40,861 bases of DNA from Kribbia dieselivorans NBRC 106261 (GTDB taxonomy: Bacteria > Actinomycetota > Actinomycetes > Actinomycetales > Dermatophilaceae), in assembly GCF_001552435.1 (NCBI RefSeq), contig NZ_BCRE01000050.1, positions 1-40,861 on the forward strand. The letters run 5' to 3'. Positions 30,566 to 38,450 of this stretch are shown here, in pieces. A program made the translations under genes and the position numbers. Positions within the stretch are counted from its first letter, which is position 1. Each line of letters begins with the position of its first letter. A model generated the notes under the pieces. The model saw only the letters and a list, made by a program, of their open reading frames with translations, was not told where the DNA came from and made no database searches.

Positions 30566-32944
30566 CTACCGCGGGGCGTGTGTCAGCGTCATCTCGGTGG
30601 TCGCGGCCTCGCGGCGAGAACAGCCGGGCATGCATTCACTGCGGGTGTCGGACCAACGCTTGCGCGCCAGGATAGCGCCGTTCTGGTCCGTCGCCGCGAA
30701 CCGGAGGCGCACCTCGCTGCCGACGAACTCCGATCCGGTTCCGTTGGGGTCATGCACCTCCCGGCTGAAGCCGTTCCACACGGTGTAGGCCGCGGTCCGC
30801 GTCGTCGTCCTACCCGAAACGGTGGTGTCTGTCCTGGTGTGGTGGATCAGCGGCGTCAGGACGCGACTCTTGACGGTCAGAACTTGCGTCCGGGCAGCCG
30901 GCTCGGGGCTGGCAACCTTGCTCGGCGGTGGGGTGTACAGGTTGAGGTCGAGGTCGATCTGCGCCTCGATTTCACCGGACTCCGTGCCGGTGAGCGTCTC
31001 GATCGACGAGTACTGCGCGTTCTCCTGTGTCTCGGTCAACGACGCTCCGTCGTGGACCAACGGCCCAGCGCCCCGCGGGAGGAAAGTGAACTCGGTGAGG
31101 TCCAGGTAGAGTTCCCGGCTACTCACCGACAGGTCGACCTGCCGGTTCATCGCGTAGTAGAACGGCGCGGTGTTGGGCCAGGTCTGCGTGTCGGTGTACG
31201 AGGCGGAGTAGTCGACCCGCCATCGCAGGCACGCGCTGATGCTGTCGATGGCGAAGTCGGCCAGGTCCTGGTCGCCGAGCAGGGCGGCGGTGCGGGCCAG
31301 GCCCATGAGGTCTTGGGCGCGGTCGATGCGGTGGTCGACGCGGCAGTTCTGGTCGGCGCGGGCCATGGCGGCGGCGATGAGGTCGCCGATCTTCTTCGCG
31401 AGGTCGGGGACGATCTCGCCCTCCTTGAGACCGAGCAGTTGGGCCGTGCGTTCGAGGTTGGTCAACTCCGAGATGGCCTCGCGGGCGGCGTCGTCGCTGG
31501 ACTTCCCCTGCTCGACGAGGGGGTCGACGACGTCTCTCTTGTAGCCCTCCAGCGTGGAGCGCAGATCGGAGGCGTCACCGGTCGCGACGGCGGATTCGAG
31601 TTGCGCACGGGCCTGTTCGGTGTACCGGGTGCGGGCCGCGTCGATCTGCGCAGTCGTGGCGTTCGCGGCTCCAGCGGTGGAGAAGCTCATCAACTGCATC
31701 GTCACCGCCTGGCCCTCCTGCTTCGAGGGATAGGGGTGGAAGTCGTACCCGCCCTCGGCGTACTTGAACGCCGTCGGCGTGCCGGAGACACCCTTCGGCG
31801 GGGTGATCGTCAGCGTGGCGGGTTGGAGCAACTGAAGTCCGTGCGGGCGAATCTCGACGGCCCCGAGTCCGCCCGTGAACGGCGATCCGTCGATCGAGGT
31901 GACTGGCCGCAGGGTGATGTCGACCGGGGTGACGGTCGCGTTGATCGGAACCCGCAACTCGTACGTCGTGCCATCGGCGCCGGTGACCGTGTAGATGTCG
32001 TCCGGGAACGAGAATGACTTTTTCTGCGTCACGTTCTCGGTGGTGTAGGTGACGTTGAGTGGGTTGGGTGTCTTGAGGAACCCACCCGGCGGCGTGCCGG
32101 CGACCTCGACGGTGACGCCTCGGGTCGAGGCGCGGCAGTTGTTCGTCTCCGACTTCTCGACGACCTTCTTCGCGGCGTCGGCGCAGACGACGAGGTGATA
32201 CGTGCCGGGCGGAGTGCCGTTGGGCACGGTCGGCGTGGAGGAGACCGTCACCGATTTGCCGGGTATCAGGGCTGCGGTCGAGCGTGACGTCAGCAGCCGA
32301 TCACTCGTGCCGTACTTCGTGTCGGTCGAGAGGTAGAAGCGGGTCGTGCTGGTTCCGGCGCTCTTCGTGCCGGTGTTGGCGACCTTCGCGGTGACCTTCA
32401 TCGGCGCGCCGCGGGTGACCTTGACCGGCGGTGCGGTGACCGAGGAGATGACGAGGTCGGCGCGGGCGGGGGTGACCTTGATGGCGCGAGTTGCGGTGCG
32501 GCAGTTGTTCGATTCGCGGGTTTCGCGGACCTTCGACGTGGCGTCGGCGCAGACGATGAGGCGGTACGTGCGAGCGGGTGTGGCGGTCGAGAGTTTCGGC
32601 GTGGTGGTGACCGTCGTGGAGCGTTTGGCCCGCAACGAGGTCGTGGCCTTGCTAGCGATGAGCCGGTCGCCCTTGCTCATCTTCGCGTCGGTGGAGAGGT
32701 AGAAGCGGGTCGTCGTCTTCGCCGCGCTCCGATTGCCGGTGTTGGTGACCTTGGCCGAGACGCGCATCGACACTCCGGCCATGACGGAGGACGGTGGGGC
32801 CGCGACCGAGGGGACGGTCAGATCGGGGCCGGTCGCCGCAGTCGCCGGTGCAACGCCCGCCGCGGCCGTGCCCAGCCCGGCGACGACGGCGGTCGCGATG
32901 CCCATGCGCAATGAAGAACGTCGGTGTCGGTCGGTGCGCTGCAT
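30566..32944 (-). CDS. Secreted CARDB-repeat protein, paralogue 1 (792 aa)
   Basis: This is exported by a signal peptide: basic RTDRHRRSSLRM, hydrophobic GIATAVVAGLGTAAAGVAP, and cleavage probably after ATAA near residue 37. Two CARDB Ig-like domains follow (PDLTVPSVAAPPSSVMAG; ADLVISSVTAPPVKVTRG), each with the F-YLSTD and YRLIVCADA / YHLVVCADA strands and a SNNCR/TNNCR Cys. A ZU5-like beta region is next (TVTGADGTTYELRVPINATV), then a helical domain (EQARAQLESAVATGDASDLR; LARTAALLGDQDLADFAIDS) and a beta-rich end. CARDB domains usually mediate extracellular adhesion or support other modules; the helical domain is unknown to me. ATG 32944 follows GGGGG. Confidence 0.85.
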   Translation of the reverse strand: MQRTDRHRRSSLRMGIATAVVAGLGTAAAGVAPATAATGPDLTVPSVAAPPSSVMAGVSMRVSAKVTNTGNRSAAKTTTRFYLSTDAKMSKGDRLIASKATTSLRAKRSTTVTTTPKLSTATPARTYRLIVCADATSKVRETRESNNCRTATRAIKVTPARADLVISSVTAPPVKVTRGAPMKVTAKVANTGTKSAGTSTTRFYLSTDTKYGTSDRLLTSRSTAALIPGKSVTVSSTPTVPNGTPPGTYHLVVCADAAKKVVEKSETNNCRASTRGVTVEVAGTPPGGFLKTPNPLNVTYTTENVTQKKSFSFPDDIYTVTGADGTTYELRVPINATVTPVDITLRPVTSIDGSPFTGGLGAVEIRPHGLQLLQPATLTITPPKGVSGTPTAFKYAEGGYDFHPYPSKQEGQAVTMQLMSFSTAGAANATTAQIDAARTRYTEQARAQLESAVATGDASDLRSTLEGYKRDVVDPLVEQGKSSDDAAREAISELTNLERTAQLLGLKEGEIVPDLAKKIGDLIAAAMARADQNCRVDHRIDRAQDLMGLARTAALLGDQDLADFAIDSISACLRWRVDYSASYTDTQTWPNTAPFYYAMNRQVDLSVSSRELYLDLTEFTFLPRGAGPLVHDGASLTETQENAQYSSIETLTGTESGEIEAQIDLDLNLYTPPPSKVASPEPAARTQVLTVKSRVLTPLIHHTRTDTTVSGRTTTRTAAYTVWNGFSREVHDPNGTGSEFVGSEVRLRFAATDQNGAILARKRWSDTRSECMPGCSRREAATTEMTLTHAPR

Positions 32945-32997
32945 GATCTGACCCCCGGAATCGTTGACGCGTAGGAATTCCTCGCGCTGACAAGGAT

Positions 32998-33060
32998 CCA
33001 GCCTGTCGGTGAATCCGAGTGGGGTCAATGAATCGGGTGAAGTCGTCCGATTTGTCCGAT
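32998..33060 (-). promoter_or_regulatory. Upstream control region of CARDB paralogue 1
   Basis: A 31-base block (32998-33028) shares its ends and middle with the block before paralogue 2. On the minus strand it runs TTGAC ... ATTC-CCG ... AGGCTGG with identical spacing. Directly upstream are two ATCGGAC repeats (plus-strand GTCCGAT at 33045-33051 and 33054-33060), also found before paralogue 2. TTGAC may be a -35, but no clear -10 follows. Confidence 0.5.
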
Positions 33061-33086
33061 TTCCCCTCCCATGCGTGTGGGTGCTC

Positions 33087-33149
33087 CGCCGAGTGATGGT
33101 TTCGGGCCGCTTCGGGGCTCCTGAAGCGGCCCGAAACCATCACTCGGCG
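33087..33149. terminator. Long hairpin, family B copy 1
   Basis: This is an inverted repeat of about 31 bases per arm. The outer stem contains CGAGTGATGGTTTCGGG, 27 bases pair perfectly, and a G-U wobble and two more pairs follow near the loop. It lies past the 3' end of the XPB helicase gene. No T-tract is present. The outer arms are the same as in 34826-34890, while the inner arms differ. Confidence 0.7.
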
Positions 33150-33165
33150 AGATAGCGCGCGGGGG

Positions 33166-34812
33166 TCAGGCGTCGGGGGTGACGTCAGCGGCGTCGACGA
33201 TCCGATACGCGTATCCCTGCTCGGCGAGGAAACGCTGGCGGTGCGCCGCGAAGTCGGCATCGACGGTGTCGCGCGCGACGATCGTGTAGAAATGCGCGGT
33301 CCGCCCATCACCCTTGGGGCGCAGCACGCGGCCGAGACGCTGCGCCTCCTCCTGGCGCGAACCGAACGTGCCACTGATCTGGATCGCCACACTCGCCTCC
33401 GGCAGGTCGATCGAGAAGTTCGCGACCTTGCTCACCACCAAATGCGAGATCTCCCCGGTGCGGAACGCTTGGAACAACCGCTGGCGCTCCTTGACCGGGG
33501 TCTGACCGGTGATGATGTCCGACCCGATGTGCGCCGCGACCTCCTCGAGCTGGTCGATGTACTGGCCGATGACGAGCAGCGGCTGTCCGGCGTGGCGGGC
33601 CACGAGGGTGTCGACGATCGGGATCTTCGCCGGCGCGCAGGCCGCAAGTCGGTAGCGGTCGTCGGGTTCGGCGACGGCGTAGGCCATGCGGTCGGAGTCC
33701 GGCAGGGTCACCCGGACCTCGACGCAGTCGGCCGGCGCGATGTAGCCCTGCGCCTCGATGTCCTTCCACGGAGCGTCGAAGCGCTTGGGGCCGATGAGGC
33801 TGAAGACGTCGGCCTCGCGCCCGTCCTCGCGCACGAGCGTGGCGGTCAGGCCGAGGCGGCGCCGGGCCTGCAGGTCGGCGGTCATGCGGAAGATCGGCGC
33901 CGGCAGGAGGTGCACCTCGTCGTAGAGGATCAGCCCCCAGTCGCGGGCGTCGAGCAGGTCGAGGTGCGGGTACACACCCTTGCGCTTTGTCGTCAGGACC
34001 TGGTAGGTCGCGATGGTGACCGGACGAATCTCCTTGCGTGCGCCGGAGTACTCGCCGATCTCGTCCTCCGTCAAGCTTGTGCGTTTGAGCAACTCGTCGC
34101 GCCACTGCCGGGCCGAGACCGTGTTCGTCACGAGGATGAGCGTCGTCGCCTTGGCCTTGGCCATCGCCCCGGCGCCGACGAGGGTCTTGCCCGCGCCGCA
34201 CGGGAGCACGACGACGCCGGAGCCGCCGTCCCAGAAGCCATCGACGGCCTGCGACTGGTACGGCCGCAGCGACCAGCCGTTCTCGTCGAGATCGATGGCG
34301 TGGGCCTCGCCGTCGACGTAACCGGCGTGGTCCTCGGCGGGCCAGCCGACCTTGAGCAGTTCTTGTTTCAGGTGGCCGCGCTCGGAGGGGTGCACGAGCA
34401 CGGTGTCGTCGTCGATCGCTTCTCCGAGAAGCGGTTTGATTTTCTTGTGCCGCTGGATCTCGGCGAGCACGGCGCGGTCGGTGGTGCGCAGGACGAGGTT
34501 GCCGGAGTCGTCCTTGGTCAGGGTGAGGCGGCCGTAGCGGTCCATCGTCTCGGCGACGTCGACGAGCAGCGCATGCGGCACGGGGTAGCGGGAGTAGCGC
34601 ACGAGCGCGTCGACAACCTGCTCGGCGTCGTGGCCGGCGGCGCGGGCGTTCCACAGGCCCAGCGGGGTGACGCGGTAGGTGTGCACGTGCTCGGGCGCGC
34701 GTTCGAGTTCGGCGAACGGGGCGATGGCACGGCGGGCGTCCTGTGCGGTCGGGTGGTCGACCTCGAGCAGGAGGGTCTTGTCGCTCTGGACGATCAGCGG
34801 TCCGTCAGTCAC
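33166..34812 (-). CDS. DNA repair helicase, XPB family (548 aa)
   Basis: This is a bacterial XPB/Rad25-type SF2 DNA helicase that unwinds DNA 3' to 5' and may act in excision repair. It has an N-terminal damage-recognition-like region (LIVQSDKTLLLEVDHPTAQD), Walker A VVVLPCGAGKTLVGA, and the Q-like SLRPYQSQAVDGFW before it. DEVH is in ILYDEVHLLPAPIF, SAT-type GLTATLVRED follows, and motif VI is QRLGRVLRPKG. Length and order suit actinobacterial XPB. Family B hairpins stand on both sides, so it is probably a single-gene transcript. A typical genomic partner, the helicase-associated protein, lies about 5 kb away at 39493. Confidence 0.95.
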   Translation of the reverse strand: MTDGPLIVQSDKTLLLEVDHPTAQDARRAIAPFAELERAPEHVHTYRVTPLGLWNARAAGHDAEQVVDALVRYSRYPVPHALLVDVAETMDRYGRLTLTKDDSGNLVLRTTDRAVLAEIQRHKKIKPLLGEAIDDDTVLVHPSERGHLKQELLKVGWPAEDHAGYVDGEAHAIDLDENGWSLRPYQSQAVDGFWDGGSGVVVLPCGAGKTLVGAGAMAKAKATTLILVTNTVSARQWRDELLKRTSLTEDEIGEYSGARKEIRPVTIATYQVLTTKRKGVYPHLDLLDARDWGLILYDEVHLLPAPIFRMTADLQARRRLGLTATLVREDGREADVFSLIGPKRFDAPWKDIEAQGYIAPADCVEVRVTLPDSDRMAYAVAEPDDRYRLAACAPAKIPIVDTLVARHAGQPLLVIGQYIDQLEEVAAHIGSDIITGQTPVKERQRLFQAFRTGEISHLVVSKVANFSIDLPEASVAIQISGTFGSRQEEAQRLGRVLRPKGDGRTAHFYTIVARDTVDADFAAHRQRFLAEQGYAYRIVDAADVTPDA

Positions 34813-34825
34813 TCGTTCGAGTCTA

Positions 34826-34890
34826 CCGTCGAGTGATGGTTTCGGGTCGCCCCAGGACTCCTGGGGCGACCCGAAACCATCACTCGACGG
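34826..34890. terminator. Long hairpin, family B copy 2
   Basis: This is a perfect inverted repeat, 31 bases per arm around a 3-base loop. The outer stem contains CGAGTGATGGTTTCGGG. It stands between the 3' end of CARDB paralogue 2 and the start of the helicase gene, 13 bases from that ATG, so it could also affect helicase expression. No T-tract is present. Confidence 0.75.
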
Positions 34891-34902
34891 GGCGTGGGGC
34901 GG

Positions 34903-37350
34903 TCACTTGGGCGCGTGGGTCAGCGTGACCTCGGTCTTGGCCTTGACCCAACAGCTGGCTCCCTGCGTATTGCATGTGGCGAAGGAGTCCTCCCAACGCC
35001 TGCTGACCATCTCAGCACCCTGCTGGTCGGCGGGTGAGAACTTGATGGTCAGCACGTTGCCCCCGAACTCCGGATTATCCGCGTATCGGGTGTGCGCCGT
35101 GGTGTTCATGCCGCTCCACCTCTTTGTGAGCTCCCCCGCGGCGCCGTCCGGGAGCGGGCCGTTGAGGTTCGAGCGCTTGGTCTTGCCAAGCAGGGGTGTC
35201 AGCTGTCGGTCCCACAGCCAACCCGAGTGAACCTCGGGCACCCCGATCTGCAACTGCTGGGTGTCGGCCGCCCGTTCGGGGGCGGCCAGCTTGCTCGGCG
35301 GCGGTGCGTAGTCGTTGAGATCGAGGACAAGTCGGGCACCGATGTCGCCGTCGGATAAGTTGGTCAAGTACTCGTGGTAGTAGAAGGGGGTGTTGTCGTC
35401 GCTGACCCCGGTCTGCACGAACCTGGCCTCGCCCCATACCAGCCGCCCGAAGCCGTTGACGTAGCCAGCCGGGAGGAGCGTGTCGCTCAAGTCGATGTAG
35501 AGGTCACGACTCGACGCGGGGAGATCGACCTGCCGGTTCTGGTCGTAGTAGTGCGGAGGGAAGTCACTCCAGACCTCCTGGTCCTCGTACCTTGCCGAGT
35601 AGTCGACTCGCCAGCGCAGGCAGGCGCTGAAGGCCTCCAGTGCGAAGTCGGCGAGGTCTTGGTCGCCGAGCAGGGCGGCGGTGCGGGCCAGGGCGATCAT
35701 GTCGACGGCACGGTCGAGGCGGTGGTCGTTGCGGCAGTTGTGGTCGGCGCGGGCCATGGCCGCGGCGATGAGGTCACTGATCTTCTTGGCCAGGTCGGGG
35801 ACGATCTCGCCTTCCTTGAAGCCGAGGAGTTGGGCGGTGCGTTCGAGGTTGGTCAACTCCGAAATGGCCTCGCGGGCGGCGTCGTCGCTCTTCATGCCCT
35901 GCTCGACAAGTGGGTCGACGACGTCCTTTGTGTAGCCCTCGAGGGTGGACTTGAGGTCGGAGGTGTCGCCGGTGGCGGCGGCGGATTCGAGTTGGCCGCG
36001 GGCCTGTTCGGTGTAGCGCGTGCGGGCGGTGTCGATCTGGGCGGCGGTGGCGTTCGCGGCTCCGACGGTGGAGAAACTCATCAGCTGCATGGTCACGCTC
36101 TTGGCGTTGAGCTTCGAGGGGTAGGGGTGGAAGTCGTATCCCCCCTCGGCGTACTTGAACGCGGTCGGTGTGCCGGAGGCGCCGTTCTTCGGGGTGATCG
36201 TCAGGGTCGCGGGTTCGATCAGTTGCAGGCCGTGTGGGCGGATCTCGACGGCGCCGAGGCCGCTGGTGAACGGCGATCCGGTGATGGCGGTGACCGGCCG
36301 CATGGTGATCTCGACCGGGGTGATGGTCGCGTTGTGCGGCACGCGCAGTTCGTAGGTCGTGCCGTCGCTGCCCGTCACGGTGTGGATATAGACGATGGCG
36401 CCGTCCGGGAAATCGAAGTCCAAGTGCTGCGTCACCTCTTCGGTGGCGTAGGTGACGTTGAGCGGGTTGGGGGTTTTGAGGAACTGCCCGCCCGGGGTGG
36501 TATCGGGGGTCTCGATCGTGACCCGACGCGTGGCGGTGCGGCAGTTGTTGACCTCGGAGCGTTCGGTGACCTTCTTGGTGGCGTCGGCGCAGGCGATGAG
36601 GTGATAACTGCCGGGGGGAGTGGCGTTGGGCACGGTCGGCGAGGACGTCACGGTCGCCGACTTGCCGGCCGCCAGTGAGGGCGTGGACCGGGAGGTGAGG
36701 ACCCGGTCGTTGGTGCTGAACTTGGCGTCGGTGGAGAGGTGGAAGCGGGTGGTGCTGGCCCCGGCGGTCTTGGTGCCGGTGTTGGCGACCTTGGCGGTGA
36801 CCTTCATGGCCGTGCCGCGGGTGACCTTGGCGGGTGGAGAGGAGAAGGAGGAGATGACCAGGTCGGCGCGGGCCGGGGTGACCTTGACGGCGCGGGTGGC
36901 GGTGCGGCAGTTGTTCGTCTCACGCGTTTCGCGGACCTTGGAGGTGGCGTCGGCGCAGACGATGAGGCGGTACGTGCGTGCCGGGATCGCGCTCGAGAGT
37001 TTCGCGGTGGTGGTGACGGTCGTGGACCGCTTGGCTCGCAGGGACGTGGTCGCCTTCGAGGTGATGAGTCGGTCGCCTTTGCTCTTCTTCGCGTCGGTCG
37101 AGAGGTAGAACCGTGTCGTGGTTTTGGCGGCGCTCCGATTGCCGGTATTGGCGATCTTCGCCGAGACGCGTATCGATTCTCCGGCCATGACGGAGGACGG
37201 CGGGGCCGCGACCGAGGGCACGGTCAGGTCGGGACCGGTCGCCGCAGTCGCAGGTGTCACGCCCGCCGCGGCCGAGCCCAGCCCGGTGACGACCGCTGCT
37301 GCCATGGCCGCGCGCCATGAAACGAGTCGGTGTCGGTTTCCGTCCCGCAT
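34903..37350 (-). CDS. Secreted CARDB-repeat protein, paralogue 2 (815 aa)
   Basis: It has the same architecture as the protein at 30566-32944: a signal peptide (MRDGNRHRLVSWRAAMAAAV ... ATAATGPDL), two CARDB domains, a ZU5-like beta region (TVTGSDGTTYELRVPHNATI), and the helical domain with ISELTNLERTAQLLGFKEGE and LARTAALLGDQDLADFALEA. The two are near identical over long stretches up to that point and then diverge in the last 200 residues (SARYEDQEVWSDFPPHYYDQ here), which suggests distinct ligands or partners. A C-terminal pair of Cys (SFATCNTQGASCWVKAKTEV) resembles the SECMPGC of paralogue 1. ATG 37350 follows GGGGGAA. Confidence 0.85.
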   Translation of the reverse strand: MRDGNRHRLVSWRAAMAAAVVTGLGSAAAGVTPATAATGPDLTVPSVAAPPSSVMAGESIRVSAKIANTGNRSAAKTTTRFYLSTDAKKSKGDRLITSKATTSLRAKRSTTVTTTAKLSSAIPARTYRLIVCADATSKVRETRETNNCRTATRAVKVTPARADLVISSFSSPPAKVTRGTAMKVTAKVANTGTKTAGASTTRFHLSTDAKFSTNDRVLTSRSTPSLAAGKSATVTSSPTVPNATPPGSYHLIACADATKKVTERSEVNNCRTATRRVTIETPDTTPGGQFLKTPNPLNVTYATEEVTQHLDFDFPDGAIVYIHTVTGSDGTTYELRVPHNATITPVEITMRPVTAITGSPFTSGLGAVEIRPHGLQLIEPATLTITPKNGASGTPTAFKYAEGGYDFHPYPSKLNAKSVTMQLMSFSTVGAANATAAQIDTARTRYTEQARGQLESAAATGDTSDLKSTLEGYTKDVVDPLVEQGMKSDDAAREAISELTNLERTAQLLGFKEGEIVPDLAKKISDLIAAAMARADHNCRNDHRLDRAVDMIALARTAALLGDQDLADFALEAFSACLRWRVDYSARYEDQEVWSDFPPHYYDQNRQVDLPASSRDLYIDLSDTLLPAGYVNGFGRLVWGEARFVQTGVSDDNTPFYYHEYLTNLSDGDIGARLVLDLNDYAPPPSKLAAPERAADTQQLQIGVPEVHSGWLWDRQLTPLLGKTKRSNLNGPLPDGAAGELTKRWSGMNTTAHTRYADNPEFGGNVLTIKFSPADQQGAEMVSRRWEDSFATCNTQGASCWVKAKTEVTLTHAPK

Positions 37351-37419
37351 GATTGGTTCCCCCGTCAAATCGTCGCTGACCTCGCTGGGCGCGTAGAAAT
37401 AGTCCACGCACCATTCTGA

Positions 37420-37511
37420 CCAGCCTCCCGGAGAATGCAGGGAGCGTCAACGGAAACGGGGGATATCCGTCTCATTGAGTCCGATATGTCCGAATTGTGT
37501 CCGATATGTCC
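37420..37511 (-). promoter_or_regulatory. Upstream control region of CARDB paralogue 2
   Basis: The 31-base block 37420-37450 matches the layout of the one before paralogue 1 (TTGAC ... ATTC-CCG ... AGGCTGG, same spacing). Two copies of GTCCGATATGTCC follow at 37479-37491 and 37499-37511, a 20-base period, with further degenerate GAATT-type copies to about 37537. The core GTCCGAT is shared with the other paralogue's region. Confidence 0.55.
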
Positions 37512-37570
37512 AATTTGCCCGAATTCCCTGAATTGCCGTCCCGCGCCGGGGTGGAAGGGTGCGCGGGCGG

Positions 37571-38344
37571 TCAGACGCTGCCGCCGCCGTACTGTTCGGT
37601 CGGTGAGGGGAAGGTGCCATCGGGGCCAACCACGCCGTCGCGCACCAGGACCGCGAAGAAGGCGATCGCCGCGATGATCAGGATGATCTCGAGCACGATG
37701 AGGATGGCGAAGGTGATCCAGCCGCCGCGGGTCCAGCGGCGGCTGCTCGCCGGGTCGGTCGACTGCTTGGTCAGGGCCACGATGGCTGGGACGGCGGCGA
37801 TCGGCTGTAGCACCAACCCGATGAACGGCGCGAGCAGCGAGAGCACAAGCAGCACGACGGCCGAGGTGTTCGTCGACGACGTGGGGTGGTAGTCGCCGGA
37901 GTACTGCGGCGCCGGCTGGCCGTACGCCTGCGGCGGCGTGGGCGGAGCGCCGTAGGGCTGGGTGCCGTACGGCTGTTCCCCGTAGGTCTGCTGGCCGTAC
38001 GCCTGTTGACCGGACTGCCCCTGGCCGTACTGCTCCTGGCCGTAGGGCTGCGGCGTGTAGGGCGCCGCGGTCGGGTACGGCTCGGCCGAGGTGGGGGCCG
38101 GTGGCGGCGGAGCGGCGTTCCCCGACTCAGTCGGCGGCGTCACCGGCACCTGCTCGGTCGGCGCTCCGGTCGGCACCTGCTCAGTCGGCGGCGTGACGGG
38201 AACCTGCTCGGTCGGCGCTCCGGTCGGGATCTGCTCGGTCGCCCCGTACGTCGGTACCGGCGCGGTCGGGTCCGACCACAGGTCACGCTGCGGTTCGGTT
38301 CCGCCCTCGAGCGCGTTCTCGCTGCGCTTCGGCTCCTCGGACAT
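37571..38344 (-). CDS. DUF4190-like membrane protein with Pro/Gln/Tyr-rich N-terminus (257 aa)
   Basis: The disordered N-terminal 150 residues have a duplicated PTEQVPTGAPTEQVPVTPP unit and then YGQ/PYG-rich sequence (QEQYGQGQSGQQAYGQQTYG). The C-terminal part has two to three membrane segments (AVVLLVLSLLAPFIGLVLQP; WITFAILIVLEIILIIAAIA) in the DUF4190 layout, with RRWTRGGW between them. Its function is unknown. Such proteins are frequent in actinobacteria, and the tail may gather cytoplasmic partners. GGGGGAAGCG precedes ATG 38344. It is divergent from the HMG-CoA lyase-like gene. Confidence 0.85.
   Translation of the reverse strand: MSEEPKRSENALEGGTEPQRDLWSDPTAPVPTYGATEQIPTGAPTEQVPVTPPTEQVPTGAPTEQVPVTPPTESGNAAPPPPAPTSAEPYPTAAPYTPQPYGQEQYGQGQSGQQAYGQQTYGEQPYGTQPYGAPPTPPQAYGQPAPQYSGDYHPTSSTNTSAVVLLVLSLLAPFIGLVLQPIAAVPAIVALTKQSTDPASSRRWTRGGWITFAILIVLEIILIIAAIAFFAVLVRDGVVGPDGTFPSPTEQYGGGSV
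38138..38246. repeat. In-gene tandem repeat, about 54-base unit, two copies
   Basis: The repeat encodes the duplicated Thr-Glu-Gln-Val-Pro stretch of the DUF4190-like protein. The copies keep CTGCTCGGTCGGCGCTCCGG with few changes between them, so copy number could vary by slippage. Confidence 0.6.
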
Positions 38345-38420
38345 CGCTTCCCCCTGAGGTTGTCGGCTGATCACCGCGATCGGGCCACTGTGACCCAATC
38401 TAATGCCTGACGACTTCCAC

Positions 38421-38432
38421 TGACGTACGTCA
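38421..38432. promoter_or_regulatory. Perfect 12-base palindrome, operator candidate
   Basis: TGACGTACGTCA lies in the 106-base divergent spacer, 18 bases ahead of the HMG-CoA lyase-like start. Its symmetry and position suit a dimeric repressor site. The regulator is not in the window. Confidence 0.4.
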
Positions 38433-38450
38433 CCTTGCGACCATGGAGGC

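Noticed and set aside
35374-36678. 434-codon plus-strand frame opposite CARDB paralogue 2
   Set aside because: It is Gly/Val-rich shadow sequence; the opposite strand has signal peptide and CARDB domains conserved in a paralogue.
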